Below are positions 42,707 through 50,727 of a stretch of DNA of 64,000 bases, one piece after another (the first letter of the stretch is position 1; each line of letters opens with the position of its first letter). A program made the position numbers and the translations under genes. The stretch is taken from contig NZ_VCRN01000025.1 of the NCBI RefSeq assembly GCF_009849585.1, positions 1-64,000 of the forward strand, read 5' to 3'. This DNA is from Bacillus sp. ZZV12-4809. GTDB taxonomy: Bacteria; Bacillota; Bacilli; Bacillales; Cytobacillaceae. A model generated the notes under the pieces. The model had not been told where the DNA came from and ran no database searches. It saw only the letters and a program-made list of their open reading frames with translations.

Positions 42707-43204
42707 ATGGAGCAGGAACAATTATTGATAAAAACTGCGTTAGAAGCGCTTCATAATGTTAAAGACCCTGAAATAGACACCATTTCAATCGTTGATTTAG
42801 GGATGGTGGAACAGATTATGGTGGAGGGACATTTAGTTTTAATTAAACTCCTGCCCACTTTTATGGGATGCCCGGCACTTGATATTATTCGAAAAAACGT
42901 TGTAGCCGAGCTGGACAAAACAGGGAGCTTTGAAAAAATAGAAGTCCAGTTTATCTACCACCCGCCGTGGACGTCTGACAGGGTAACAGAGACAGGCAGG
43001 ATTAAGTTAAAGGAATTCGGGATCGCGCCCCCTCCAAAATTCATAGATGAAACAGCCGAATGGCATGTGGATTGTCCTTTTTGCGGATCCGCATACACAA
43101 CGATGGATAACCTTTTTGGCCCAACAGCCTGCCGCAGCATCTTATACTGCAAGTCCTGCAAAAACCCTTTTGAAGCCATGAAACCTGTTTCGACCATGAT
43201 GTAG
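42707..43204 (+). CDS. paaD: Phenylacetyl-CoA epoxidase maturation subunit PaaD
   Basis: 165-aa protein: an N-terminal MIP18/DUF59 domain (VKDPEIDTISIVDLGMVEQI, LLPTFMGCPALDII) and a C-terminal zinc ribbon (DCPFCGSAYTTMD...LYCKSCKNPFEAM). PaaD helps insert the diiron or Fe-S metal of the epoxidase. ATG with AAAGGGTGATG upstream. No paaE-type reductase follows it. Confidence 0.93.
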   Translation: MEQEQLLIKTALEALHNVKDPEIDTISIVDLGMVEQIMVEGHLVLIKLLPTFMGCPALDIIRKNVVAELDKTGSFEKIEVQFIYHPPWTSDRVTETGRIKLKEFGIAPPPKFIDETAEWHVDCPFCGSAYTTMDNLFGPTACRSILYCKSCKNPFEAMKPVSTMM

Positions 43205-43263
43205 CCGGCATTATGCATTAAGATACATCAAAAAACTATTAAAAAATGAGAGGAAGTTGCCAA

Positions 43264-43572
43264 ATGGTAAAATTAATCGCTCTTTATAAGCATCCTGAAA
43301 ATAAGGAGGCATTTGATGATCATTATTTTAATACCCACGCTCCGCTTACAGCCAAAATTCCGGGTCTCCGTAAAATGGAAGTTACAAGGATTGTCGGCAG
43401 CCCTATGGGAGGCGAAGGAAAGTACTACTTGATGTGTGAAATGTACTATGACAGCCATGAAGCACTTCAGGAAGCCATGAGAACAGACGAAGGCAAGGCA
43501 TCAGGAAAAGACGCCATGAAATTTGCAGGTGACATTATTACTTTAATGATCGGTGAAGAAGCAGATGAGTAA
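43264..43572 (+). CDS. EthD-family protein in the paa operon
   Basis: 102-aa dimeric alpha/beta-barrel (EthD/ferredoxin-like fold): LIALYKHPENKEAFDDHYFNTHAPL, IPGLRKMEVTRIVGSPMGGEGKYYLMCEMYYDS, followed by TDEGKASGKDAMKFAG. The family acts near monooxygenases with unclear roles (EthD supports ETBE degradation). It sits where paaE is found in other clusters. ATG 43264 follows GAGAGG. The stop overlaps paaF. Confidence 0.87.
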   Translation: MVKLIALYKHPENKEAFDDHYFNTHAPLTAKIPGLRKMEVTRIVGSPMGGEGKYYLMCEMYYDSHEALQEAMRTDEGKASGKDAMKFAGDIITLMIGEEADE

Positions 43573-44344
43573 AAGCTATGAAACGATTGAAGTTTCACAG
43601 CATGGTAAGCTTGGATTAATTGCTTTGAACCGGCCTAAAGTTCTAAATGCTATCAACCGTGCAATGGTTTCAGAGATCCTTGATGCAATGGAGGGCTTTG
43701 AGGCCGACTCAAGCGTCAAAGCCATCGTATTAAGCGGCAAGGGAAGAGCGTTTGCAGCCGGAGCAGATATTGATGAAATGGCAAATGACCAGTCCATCGA
43801 TTTTGAGCTTCGCAATCAATTTAAAGATTGGGATCGTCTGGCCATGATCAAGAAACCGATTATCGGAGCTGTACAGGGGTTTGCTCTTGGCGGAGGATTT
43901 GAGCTGGCGCTATGCTGTGATTTGCTATATGCAGCGGATAATGCGGAATTTGGGTTTCCCGAGGTTAACCTTGGAGTTATGCCAGGTGCAGGCGGGACGC
44001 AAAGACTTACTAAGCTTGTTGGGAAAACAAAAGCAATGGAATGGCTTTTTACCGGCAAAAGAATTACGGCAAGGGATGCCCTTCAACACGGCATTGTCAA
44101 TCAGCTTATAGCAGAGGAGCTTCTGCTCGAAGAAACGATGAAAGCAGCTGAACAAATTGCCAGCCAGGCGCCCATCGCCATACGCCTCATAAAAGAAGCG
44201 GTCCTAAAGGCTGTTGACACTCCTTTGAACGAAGGAATGGAATTCGAAAGAAAGAATTTCTATCTGTTATTCTCAACAGAGGATCAAAAAGAAGGCATGA
44301 ATGCTTTTATTGAAAAACGCAAGCCTCATTTTAAAGGAAAGTAG
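43565..44344 (+). CDS. paaF: Enoyl-CoA hydratase PaaF
   Basis: 259-aa crotonase: SGKGRAFAAGADIDEM (oxyanion hole), QGFALGGGFELALCCDL and FGFPEVNLGVMPGAGGTQRL with the catalytic Glu. Hydrates 2,3-dehydroadipyl-CoA in the paa pathway. ATG 43565 overlaps the EthD gene by eight bases. Paralogous to the following PaaG. Confidence 0.92.
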   Translation: MSKSYETIEVSQHGKLGLIALNRPKVLNAINRAMVSEILDAMEGFEADSSVKAIVLSGKGRAFAAGADIDEMANDQSIDFELRNQFKDWDRLAMIKKPIIGAVQGFALGGGFELALCCDLLYAADNAEFGFPEVNLGVMPGAGGTQRLTKLVGKTKAMEWLFTGKRITARDALQHGIVNQLIAEELLLEETMKAAEQIASQAPIAIRLIKEAVLKAVDTPLNEGMEFERKNFYLLFSTEDQKEGMNAFIEKRKPHFKGK

Positions 44345-44361
44345 GGAGGTGTACATATCTA

Positions 44362-45135
44362 ATGTTTGAAACCGTTAAATACGAAGTCGCAAACGGTGTA
44401 GCCTGGATATCATTAAACCGGCCCGAAAAGCTGAATGCGTTCACTGAACAGCTGAATAAAGAGGTCCAGCTGTCGGTCAAACAGGCGAGCAGGAATAAAG
44501 AAGTCAGATGTCTTGTCATTACAGGTGAAGGCCGTGCATTCTGCTCCGGCCAGGATCTCCAAGGGGTAAATGAGGAAATGGATCATGGAGAGGTTCTCCG
44601 GCGGTTCTATAATCCGATGGTAATGGAGATTCATAGATGCCAGAAACCTATTATCGCTGCTGTTAATGGGGTGGCAGCGGGTGCAGGCATGAGTCTTGCG
44701 TTAGCCTGCGATTTTAGGCTCCTTTCTGATAAAGCCAGTTTCATAGAAGCTTTTATTCATGTGGGGCTGGTGCCTGATGCAGGAAACCTGTACTTTTTGC
44801 CAAAGCTGATCGGCCATGCTAAAGCGATGGAGCTTGCTGTGTTCGGTGAAAAAATTAATGCAGAGGAAGCCAAAGAACTAGGCCTTGCTACTAAGGTTAT
44901 TCCTATGGAGCAATGGCAAGCTGAAATCACTGTTTTTGCAGAGAGGCTTGCCAGTATGCCGACGGCAGCCATTGCCTTAATTAAGAAGAATCTGAAAGCG
45001 AGCTGGGAATCCACACTGGAAGAAAGTCTGGAAAGAGATGCACAGGGACAGAGGATTGCAGGATTAACTCTTGACCACAAAGAGGGTGTATCGGCATTTT
45101 TGCAAAAGCGTAAACCTGTGTTTCAAGGGAAATAG
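44362..45135 (+). CDS. paaG: Ring-1,2-epoxyphenylacetyl-CoA isomerase PaaG
   Basis: 257-aa crotonase-fold isomerase that turns the epoxide into an oxepin. Seen: TGEGRAFCSGQDLQGV, NGVAAGAGMSLALACDF and EAFIHVGLVPDAGNLYFLP, in which Asp takes the place of the hydratase Glu, as in PaaG of other species. ATG with GGGAGG 12 or so bases upstream. It is followed by a hairpin inside the cluster. Confidence 0.9.
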   Translation: MFETVKYEVANGVAWISLNRPEKLNAFTEQLNKEVQLSVKQASRNKEVRCLVITGEGRAFCSGQDLQGVNEEMDHGEVLRRFYNPMVMEIHRCQKPIIAAVNGVAAGAGMSLALACDFRLLSDKASFIEAFIHVGLVPDAGNLYFLPKLIGHAKAMELAVFGEKINAEEAKELGLATKVIPMEQWQAEITVFAERLASMPTAAIALIKKNLKASWESTLEESLERDAQGQRIAGLTLDHKEGVSAFLQKRKPVFQGK

Positions 45136-45178
45136 ACTTTAAAAGACTATGAAGCTTACCCGTTATATGTTCTTTTCT

Positions 45179-45214
45179 GCGAGCATCTCGTATCGGGTGC
45201 TCGTCTTTTTTTAA
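45179..45214 (+). terminator. Intrinsic terminator or attenuator between paaG and paaH
   Basis: GCGAGCATC and GGTGCTCGT pair around a seven-base loop, followed by CTTTTTTTAAAC. Its place inside an otherwise co-directional cluster suggests partial termination or a transcription-unit border. Confidence 0.75.
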
Positions 45215-45234
45215 ACTGAAAGGAGGATTATATC

Positions 45235-46101
45235 ATGAAGAATATAGTCGTGATCGGTTCTGGTGTCATGGGGCGCGGAATCGCTTATGTCAGTGCTGTC
45301 GGGGGCTTTCATACAACCCTTGTAGATATCAGCCAGGAGCAATTAATCCGTGCGGAAAAAGAGATTGACAGCATCTTTAAAAAGGGGCTAGCGAGGAATA
45401 AACTAACAGCTGCTGATATGGAAGATAGCAAGAACCGGCTAACCTATTCTGTAAGCCTTGCACAGCATGTAAGCGAAGCGGACCTGGTTATTGAGGCAGT
45501 GCCTGAAGTGATGGATATAAAGAAAAATATCTTTGAAGTTATCGATCAGCATGCTTCAGAACATTGCTGTTTCGCAACAAACACTTCTACAATGAGTCCA
45601 ACCGAGATTGGTTCCTTTACCAATCGCCCGGACAAAGTGATTGCCATGCACTTCTTTAATCCCGTCCATAAAATGCCGCTGGTAGAAATTATTAAAGGAC
45701 TTGAAACGAGCGAAGAAACAGCAAAGACAATAAAACGTGCAGCTGAAAGAATGGGTAAAGAAACAGTAGTCATTAATGAGTTTCCGGGCTTCGTCACAAG
45801 CAGGATTAGTGCGCTCGTGGGAAATGAGGCATTTTATATGCTTCAGGAAGGCCTGGGCACACCTGAAGAAATTGATAAAGCTATTAAGCTTGGGCTTAAC
45901 TATCCAATGGGGCCGTTCGAACTGGGAGACCTTGTCGGACTCGATACGCGCCTGAATAATCTAAAATATCTTCACAGCAAGCTGGGTGAAAAATACCGTC
46001 CGGCACCTCTTCTTGAACAATACGTAAAAGCTGGCAGGCTTGGACGCAAAACGGGCAGAGGTGTTTATGATTACACTGCCAGAGAGGAAGTCAGGCAATG
46101 A
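45235..46101 (+). CDS. paaH: 3-hydroxyadipyl-CoA dehydrogenase PaaH
   Basis: 288-aa NAD-dependent 3-hydroxyacyl-CoA dehydrogenase: Rossmann motif IGSGVMGRGIAYVSAVGG, catalytic MHFFNPVHKMPLVEII with His-Glu, and a C-terminal helical domain ending LGRKTGRGVYDY. Located between paaG and paaJ, so 3-hydroxyadipyl-CoA is the probable substrate; sequence alone does not exclude 3-hydroxybutyryl-CoA. ATG with GAAAGGAGG upstream. Overlaps paaJ by four bases. Confidence 0.9.
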   Translation: MKNIVVIGSGVMGRGIAYVSAVGGFHTTLVDISQEQLIRAEKEIDSIFKKGLARNKLTAADMEDSKNRLTYSVSLAQHVSEADLVIEAVPEVMDIKKNIFEVIDQHASEHCCFATNTSTMSPTEIGSFTNRPDKVIAMHFFNPVHKMPLVEIIKGLETSEETAKTIKRAAERMGKETVVINEFPGFVTSRISALVGNEAFYMLQEGLGTPEEIDKAIKLGLNYPMGPFELGDLVGLDTRLNNLKYLHSKLGEKYRPAPLLEQYVKAGRLGRKTGRGVYDYTAREEVRQ

Positions 46102-47294
46102 GAAAAGCAGTAATCGTTGATGCTGTCAGGACTCCGATTGGAAGATATAAAGGTGCTTTAAAGGATATTCGTCCCGATGATTTGGGAGCCGCCGTTATTA
46201 GCGCTTTGATGGAAAGAAACCCACAGGTGAATCCTGCAGAAATTGAAGAGGTTATCTTGGGAAATGCAAATCAGGCAGGAGAAGATAATCGCAATGTCGC
46301 AAGGATGTCAGCACTGCTCGCCGGTTTGCCTGTCGAAGTGGCTGCTTCAACCGTTAATCGGCTTTGCGGATCTGGTCTAGATGCTGTTAATTATGCTGCA
46401 CGCGCAATTTTGGCGGGAGAAGGTGATATTTTTATCGCTGGAGGGACGGAAAGCATGACCCGTGCGCCATTTGTCATGGCAAAGCCGAGCAGCGAGTTTC
46501 CGAGAGGGAATATGGAAATGTTTGATACCACCATAGGCTGGCGATTTACAAACAGCAGACTTGAGGATATGTATGGTGCTGAAAGCATGCCAAAGACAGC
46601 AGAGAATGTGGCAGAAAAATATGGTATATCACGTGAAGAGCAGGATTTGTTTGCTCTTGAAAGCCAGAGGAGAGCAAAATCAGCAGTAGAAAACGGCTTA
46701 TTTGATGATGAAATCATTCCAGTTACATATATGGATAAAAAAGGGAAGGAAATAACGATTTCACATGATGAGCATCCGCGTCCGGAAACAACTTTTCAAA
46801 AGCTCTCCAGTTTAAAGCCCATTTTCCAGGGTGGAACTGTCACGGCGGGCAATGCTTCAGGGGTTAACGATGGTGCCTCGGCATTACTGCTGATGTCTGA
46901 GGAAAAAGCACGTGAACTGGGAATCAAGCCTCTTGGAACTTATGTTGTCTCCGCAGCAGCAGGTCTTGAGCCGTCGGTTATGGGAGCAGGTCCGATTTAT
47001 TCTACTCAGAAAGCCTTGAAGAGGGCTGGACTTGCCATGAATGATCTAGACTTAATTGAATTAAATGAAGCCTTTGCTTCTCAATCCCTCGCCTGCATCA
47101 AAGAATTGGGCGCTGATCCGGATCGGGTAAATGTAAATGGGGGAGCGATTGCATTTGGCCATCCTCTGGGGGCAAGCGGCGCCCGTATCCTGACAACGTT
47201 ATTGCATGAGATGAGGCGCAGGAATTCTAAATATGGCCTCGCAACGATGTGTGTTGGGGTTGGGCAGGGAATATCCACCATTGTTGAGCGCTGA
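46098..47294 (+). CDS. paaJ: 3-oxoadipyl-CoA thiolase PaaJ
   Basis: 398-aa thiolase: active-site Cys in [18 protein letters not shown], His in [15 protein letters not shown] and Cys in [11 protein letters not shown]. The segment [20 protein letters not shown] is typical of the oxoadipyl-CoA branch. Releases acetyl-CoA and succinyl-CoA, and also acts on 3-oxo-5,6-dehydrosuberyl-CoA. ATG overlaps paaH. Confidence 0.92.
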   Translation: MRKAVIVDAVRTPIGRYKGALKDIRPDDLGAAVISALMERNPQVNPAEIEEVILGNANQAGEDNRNVARMSALLAGLPVEVAASTVNRLCGSGLDAVNYAARAILAGEGDIFIAGGTESMTRAPFVMAKPSSEFPRGNMEMFDTTIGWRFTNSRLEDMYGAESMPKTAENVAEKYGISREEQDLFALESQRRAKSAVENGLFDDEIIPVTYMDKKGKEITISHDEHPRPETTFQKLSSLKPIFQGGTVTAGNASGVNDGASALLLMSEEKARELGIKPLGTYVVSAAAGLEPSVMGAGPIYSTQKALKRAGLAMNDLDLIELNEAFASQSLACIKELGADPDRVNVNGGAIAFGHPLGASGARILTTLLHEMRRRNSKYGLATMCVGVGQGISTIVER

Positions 47295-47325
47295 CCATAG
47301 AGATGTTCATCTCTATGGTTTTTAA
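47295..47325 (+). terminator. Terminator after paaJ
   Basis: CCATAGAGAT and ATCTCTATGG pair perfectly around GTTC, followed by TTTTTAAG. It ends the paa operon. Confidence 0.92.
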
Positions 47326-47404
47326 GATTTTAGGAATAATAAATGATAATTTAGTATGCTAAAAAGTATTTTTCAAAATTGCCTAATTTTAGTACAATAA
47401 TATA

Positions 47405-47423
47405 TAACATAATTTTTCCGTTC
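47405..47423 (+). promoter_or_regulatory. Candidate operator (shared motif) upstream of paaX
   Basis: TAACATAATTTTTCCGTTC, with TAAC-N10-CG spacing as at paaK. It lies near the presumed -10 region and about 35 bases before paaX, so autoregulation is possible. Confidence 0.45.
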
Positions 47424-47455
47424 AACCCACATGACGAAATGAGGATGAATGCAAG

Positions 47456-48331
47456 TTGAATACAAGATCTATGATTTTCACACTTTATGGAGATTATATT
47501 ACACATTATGGCAGTAAAATTTGGATAGGCAGTCTAATAAAGCTTTTAAGTGAGTTCGGGCACAATGACCAGTCTGTCAGAGCGGCTATTTCAAGAATGA
47601 ATAAGCAGGGCTGGGTGAGTGCAGAAAAAATAGGCAATAAAAGCTATTATTCCTTATCGCCAAGAGGACAGAAAAGAATTGAGGAAGCTGCTAAGCGTAT
47701 TTTTAAGTTAAAGCCAGAAGAATGGGATGGTGAGTGGCGCATCCTGATGTATACCATCCCGGAGGAAATACGAAATGTAAGGGATGAGCTGCGTAAGGAG
47801 CTTGTATGGAGCGGTTTTGGATCCATGTCCAGCAGCTGCTGGATTTCAGCTAATAATCTTGAAAAACAGGTTTTTGACCTGATTGAGAAATATGATATTG
47901 CCAACTATGTTGACTTCTTTATTGCCCGCTATGCTGGTCCGCATAAAAATAAAGAAATAGTAGAGAAAAGCTGGAACCTGACAGAAATTAATGAAAAATA
48001 TCAGGAGTTTATTTCTCAATACAGCCAGAAATATATTATTGATAAAAATAAAATTTTGAAAGGAAACATGTCTGATGCAGAGTGTTTCGTAGAGAGAACC
48101 AAGCTGGTGCATGAATACCGGAAGTTTCTATTTGTGGATCCAGGACTTCCTGAAGAACTTCTTCCGGATAAGTGGCTTGGCAGTCATGCTGCTGCTTTAT
48201 TTAGTGAGTATTACAAAGAGTTGGCAGAACCCGCATCCAGATTCTTTGAGAGTGTTTTTAAGGAAGGAAATGAACTGAAAAACAGAGATGCCGATTATGA
48301 CGCATTAAATCATCCCTACATGGTTGAGTAA
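47456..48331 (+). CDS. paaX: PaaX-family transcriptional repressor
   Basis: 291-aa GntR-related PaaX regulator: RSMIFTLYGDYITHYGSKIWIGSLIKLL at the N-terminus (winged helix), VRAAISRMNKQGWVSAEKIGNKSYYSLS (recognition helix and wing) and the PaaX C-terminal domain with WRILMYTIPEE and RKFLFVDPGLPEELLPDKWLG. Known PaaX proteins repress paa genes and are released by phenylacetyl-CoA. TTG start with GAGGATG upstream. Directly after the operon it most likely controls. Confidence 0.93.
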   Translation: MNTRSMIFTLYGDYITHYGSKIWIGSLIKLLSEFGHNDQSVRAAISRMNKQGWVSAEKIGNKSYYSLSPRGQKRIEEAAKRIFKLKPEEWDGEWRILMYTIPEEIRNVRDELRKELVWSGFGSMSSSCWISANNLEKQVFDLIEKYDIANYVDFFIARYAGPHKNKEIVEKSWNLTEINEKYQEFISQYSQKYIIDKNKILKGNMSDAECFVERTKLVHEYRKFLFVDPGLPEELLPDKWLGSHAAALFSEYYKELAEPASRFFESVFKEGNELKNRDADYDALNHPYMVE

Positions 48332-48333
48332 CA

Positions 48334-48375
48334 AAGCCACCCTGCTGAAGAGAACGCAGGATGGCTCTTTTTTTA
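48334..48375 (+). terminator. Terminator after paaX
   Basis: GCCACCCTGC and GCAGGATGGC pair (one mismatch) around a 10-base loop, followed by TCTTTTTTT. Confidence 0.9.
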
Positions 48376-48410
48376 ACATTTTTTCAATTGTCAAACTATT
48401 AAAATTAGTA

Positions 48411-48429
48411 TAACATTATTTTAACGAAG
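48411..48429 (+). promoter_or_regulatory. Candidate operator (shared motif) before the nitronate-monooxygenase-like gene
   Basis: TAACATTATTTTAACGAAG, with TAAC-N10-CG. It overlaps the -10 of a TTGTCA-type promoter (48388-48393) and the ribosome site of the gene at 48441. Confidence 0.45.
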
Positions 48430-48440
48430 GAGGAATTTAA

Positions 48441-49391
48441 TTGAATAGACTTACCGATATTTTAAATGTTAAATATCCAATTATTCAAGGAGGCATGGGT
48501 AATATAAGCAATGCTGTATTAACAGCAGCGGTATCTGAAGCTGGCGGGCTTGGCACAATTGGTGCGGGAACAATGCCTCCTGAGGAGGTAAATAAAATAA
48601 TAGAGGAGACTAAGAGCTTAACAGATAAGCCCTTTGCCGTAAACATTGCCTTAAGTGTTTCCCCTTATGTTAAGGAAGTCTTATCCCTGGTCATTAAACA
48701 TAAAATTCCTGCAGTATCCCTTTCTGCCGGAAATCCTGCGCCTTTTATACCCAGGCTGCATGAAAATGGAGTGAAGGTCATTACTGTGGCAGCTTCTGTA
48801 AGGCAGGCGCTGAAAGCAGAGGCAGCCGGTGCTGATGTCATTGTGGCGGAAGGGTATGAGGCAGCGGGAATAAATAGTGCTCTTGAAACTACTACACTTG
48901 TATTGATCCCTCAAATAGCAGCCAAAGTCTCAGTTCCAGTGGTGGCAGCAGGAGGAATTGGGGATGGTAAAGGGCTTGCTGCCATGCTTGCCCTGGGGGC
49001 GAGCGGTGTTCAAATGGGCACAAGATTCATTGCAACCAAAGAGGCTCCCTTTCATCCGCAATATAAAAAGAACATTATTGAAGCATCTGATCATGAAACA
49101 GTTGTAGTAGGAAGATCAGTAGGACGGATAAGAAGAGTGCTTTCCACCGGCTATGCCAATAAATTACTGAATTACGAAAAACAGGGCATCTCTTTTGAGG
49201 AGTTTAATAAGCTCACTTCTGAAGACTATCATAAAATTGGAGCGATAAAAGGAAACGGTGAGGAAGGTTTTATGAACAGCGGCCAGATAGCCGGCCTGAT
49301 TGCTGATCTTCCGCGTGTGAAGGAACTTATGGATAAAATGATCGAGGATGCGGATCTTCAGCTTCAATATGCTAAGAAGCTATTAAACTAG
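48441..49391 (+). CDS. Nitronate-monooxygenase-like flavoprotein (NMO/FabK family)
   Basis: 316-aa FMN-dependent TIM barrel: YPIIQGGMGNISNAVLTAAVSEAGGLGTIGAG at the N-terminus, AAGADVIVAEGYEAAGI, and the FMN phosphate site VVAAGGIGDGKGLAAMLALGASGVQMGTRF. The family includes 2-nitropropane dioxygenase, FabK and several reductases, so the reaction is not fixed. The promoter motif and position tie it to aromatic catabolism. TTG start with AAGGAGG. Confidence 0.85.
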   Translation: MNRLTDILNVKYPIIQGGMGNISNAVLTAAVSEAGGLGTIGAGTMPPEEVNKIIEETKSLTDKPFAVNIALSVSPYVKEVLSLVIKHKIPAVSLSAGNPAPFIPRLHENGVKVITVAASVRQALKAEAAGADVIVAEGYEAAGINSALETTTLVLIPQIAAKVSVPVVAAGGIGDGKGLAAMLALGASGVQMGTRFIATKEAPFHPQYKKNIIEASDHETVVVGRSVGRIRRVLSTGYANKLLNYEKQGISFEEFNKLTSEDYHKIGAIKGNGEEGFMNSGQIAGLIADLPRVKELMDKMIEDADLQLQYAKKLLN

Positions 49392-49426
49392 CAAGGAGGG
49401 ATTCAAACACCTGCTTGCTTTTTTGT
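49388..49426 (+). terminator. Terminator after the flavoprotein gene
   Basis: AGCAAG and CTTGCT pair with partial inner pairing, followed by TTTTTTG. Confidence 0.8.
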
Positions 49427-49461
49427 CGGTTTATTAAATATATCAAATTTTTAGAATATTA

Positions 49462-49509
49462 TTGACACTCAAAGGCTTAGGGTGATAATATAACGATGTA
49501 TTTACGATA
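49462..49509 (+). promoter_or_regulatory. Promoter and candidate operator of the ABC importer operon
   Basis: TTGACA (49462-49467), 16 bases, GATAAT (49484-49489). Directly downstream is TAACGATGTATTTACGATA (49491-49509), the shared TAAC-N10-CG motif, at the expected transcription start. Confidence 0.6.
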
Positions 49510-49558
49510 ACTAAAGTAAATATCATATAAATGGTAATAACCATTTATTCACTTCATC

Positions 49559-49573
49559 ATGTAAGCGCATACA
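49559..49573 (+). promoter_or_regulatory. CcpA cre box upstream of the ABC importer operon
   Basis: ATGTAAGCGCATACA fits WTGNAANCGNWNNCW at every position. Location downstream of the promoter suggests a roadblock-type repression. Confidence 0.7.
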
Positions 49574-49630
49574 TATTGTAGAAGCTATCAGCCAGCTGAT
49601 AGTTAATAATGTTTTATAGGGGGTCATATA

Positions 49631-50641
49631 ATGAAAAAATCGTTGAAAGCTTTTTCTTTATTAATGGCTGCAGGCATGCTCGTTTTGAGTGGATGCGGAC
49701 AGGAGAAATCCAGCAGCTCTTCTTCAGAAGGAAATGAAAAGAAGCAATACACAATTGGCATCTCACAATTTGTCGAACATCCTTCCCTGGATGCAGCGAC
49801 TGAGGGATTTAAAAAGGCTCTGGATGATGAAGGCTTTAAAGAAGGAGATAATGTAAAATTTGATTTCCAAAATGCTCAGGCTGACATGAACAATACCCAG
49901 TCGATTGCCAATAATTTTGTCGGCGATAAAGTGGATATGATCTTTGCAAACGCCACTCCAAGTGCCGTCAGTGCCCTTAATGCGACTAAAGACATTCCAA
50001 TTCTCTTTACATCTGTTACAGACCCTGTCGGTGCGGGTCTTGTTGAATCATTTGATCAGCCTGGAGACAATATTACAGGAACTACAGATAACCACCCGGA
50101 AGGAACTTCAAAAACCATTGATTTTATGATTGATGAAGCAGGTGTTAAAAAAATTGGCATCATCTACAATTCCGGAGAGCAAAATTCCGAGGTTCAGGTT
50201 AAACAAGTCAAAGAACTTGCAGAACCAAAAGGTGCAAAGATTGTGGAAGCCTCTGTTTCAACCTCTGCTGAGGTAAAGCAGGCTGCTGACTCACTTGTTG
50301 GAAGAGTGGATGCAATCTATATCCCTACGGATAATACAGTAGTATCGGCTCTTGAATCCGTTATCTCAGTCGCTGACAGCAAAAAAATTCCTTTATTCGT
50401 TGGAGAGCTGGATTCTATGAAACGCGGAGCTATAGCAGCCAGCGGATTCAACTACTTTGATCTTGGCTATCAGACAGGCAAGATGGCCGCTGAGATTCTT
50501 AAAGGAAACAAAAAGCCTTCAGAAATCCCTGTTGAGCTACCTGGAAGCCTGAAACTGGTCATCAATAAAAAAGCAGCTGAAGCGCAGGGCCTTGAAGTAA
50601 AAGAGGAATGGGCTGATTTCGCAGAATTTCATGAAGAGTAA
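49631..50641 (+). CDS. ABC transporter substrate-binding lipoprotein (TrpX-like, ABC_sub_bind family)
   Basis: 336-aa lipoprotein. Lipobox LSGC near residue 22, then a Ser/Glu-rich linker. Domain start YTIGISQFVEHPSLDAATEGFKKAL and the segments ANATPSAVSALNATKDIPILFTSVTDPVGAGLV and IPTDNTVVSALESV are typical of the PF04392/TrpX family, which binds Trp, Tyr or related ligands in Gram-positives. ATG with TAGGGGG upstream. In this aromatic-catabolism setting an aromatic amino acid or acid is the likely cargo (inference). Confidence 0.9.
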   Translation: MKKSLKAFSLLMAAGMLVLSGCGQEKSSSSSSEGNEKKQYTIGISQFVEHPSLDAATEGFKKALDDEGFKEGDNVKFDFQNAQADMNNTQSIANNFVGDKVDMIFANATPSAVSALNATKDIPILFTSVTDPVGAGLVESFDQPGDNITGTTDNHPEGTSKTIDFMIDEAGVKKIGIIYNSGEQNSEVQVKQVKELAEPKGAKIVEASVSTSAEVKQAADSLVGRVDAIYIPTDNTVVSALESVISVADSKKIPLFVGELDSMKRGAIAASGFNYFDLGYQTGKMAAEILKGNKKPSEIPVELPGSLKLVINKKAAEAQGLEVKEEWADFAEFHEE

Positions 50642-50643
50642 AA

Positions 50644-50692
50644 AAACCTGCCGGCTGGAATTACATAATCTGGCCGGCTGCTTTTTAAGCTA
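50644..50692 (+). terminator. Hairpin after the binding-protein gene
   Basis: GCCGGC occurs at both arms around a 23-base partly paired loop, followed by CTGCTTTTTAAG. It may reduce transcription into the permease genes relative to the binding protein. Confidence 0.65.
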
Positions 50693-50727
50693 AGCCTAAA
50701 AGAATTAAACAAAGGGTGTGATACTTA

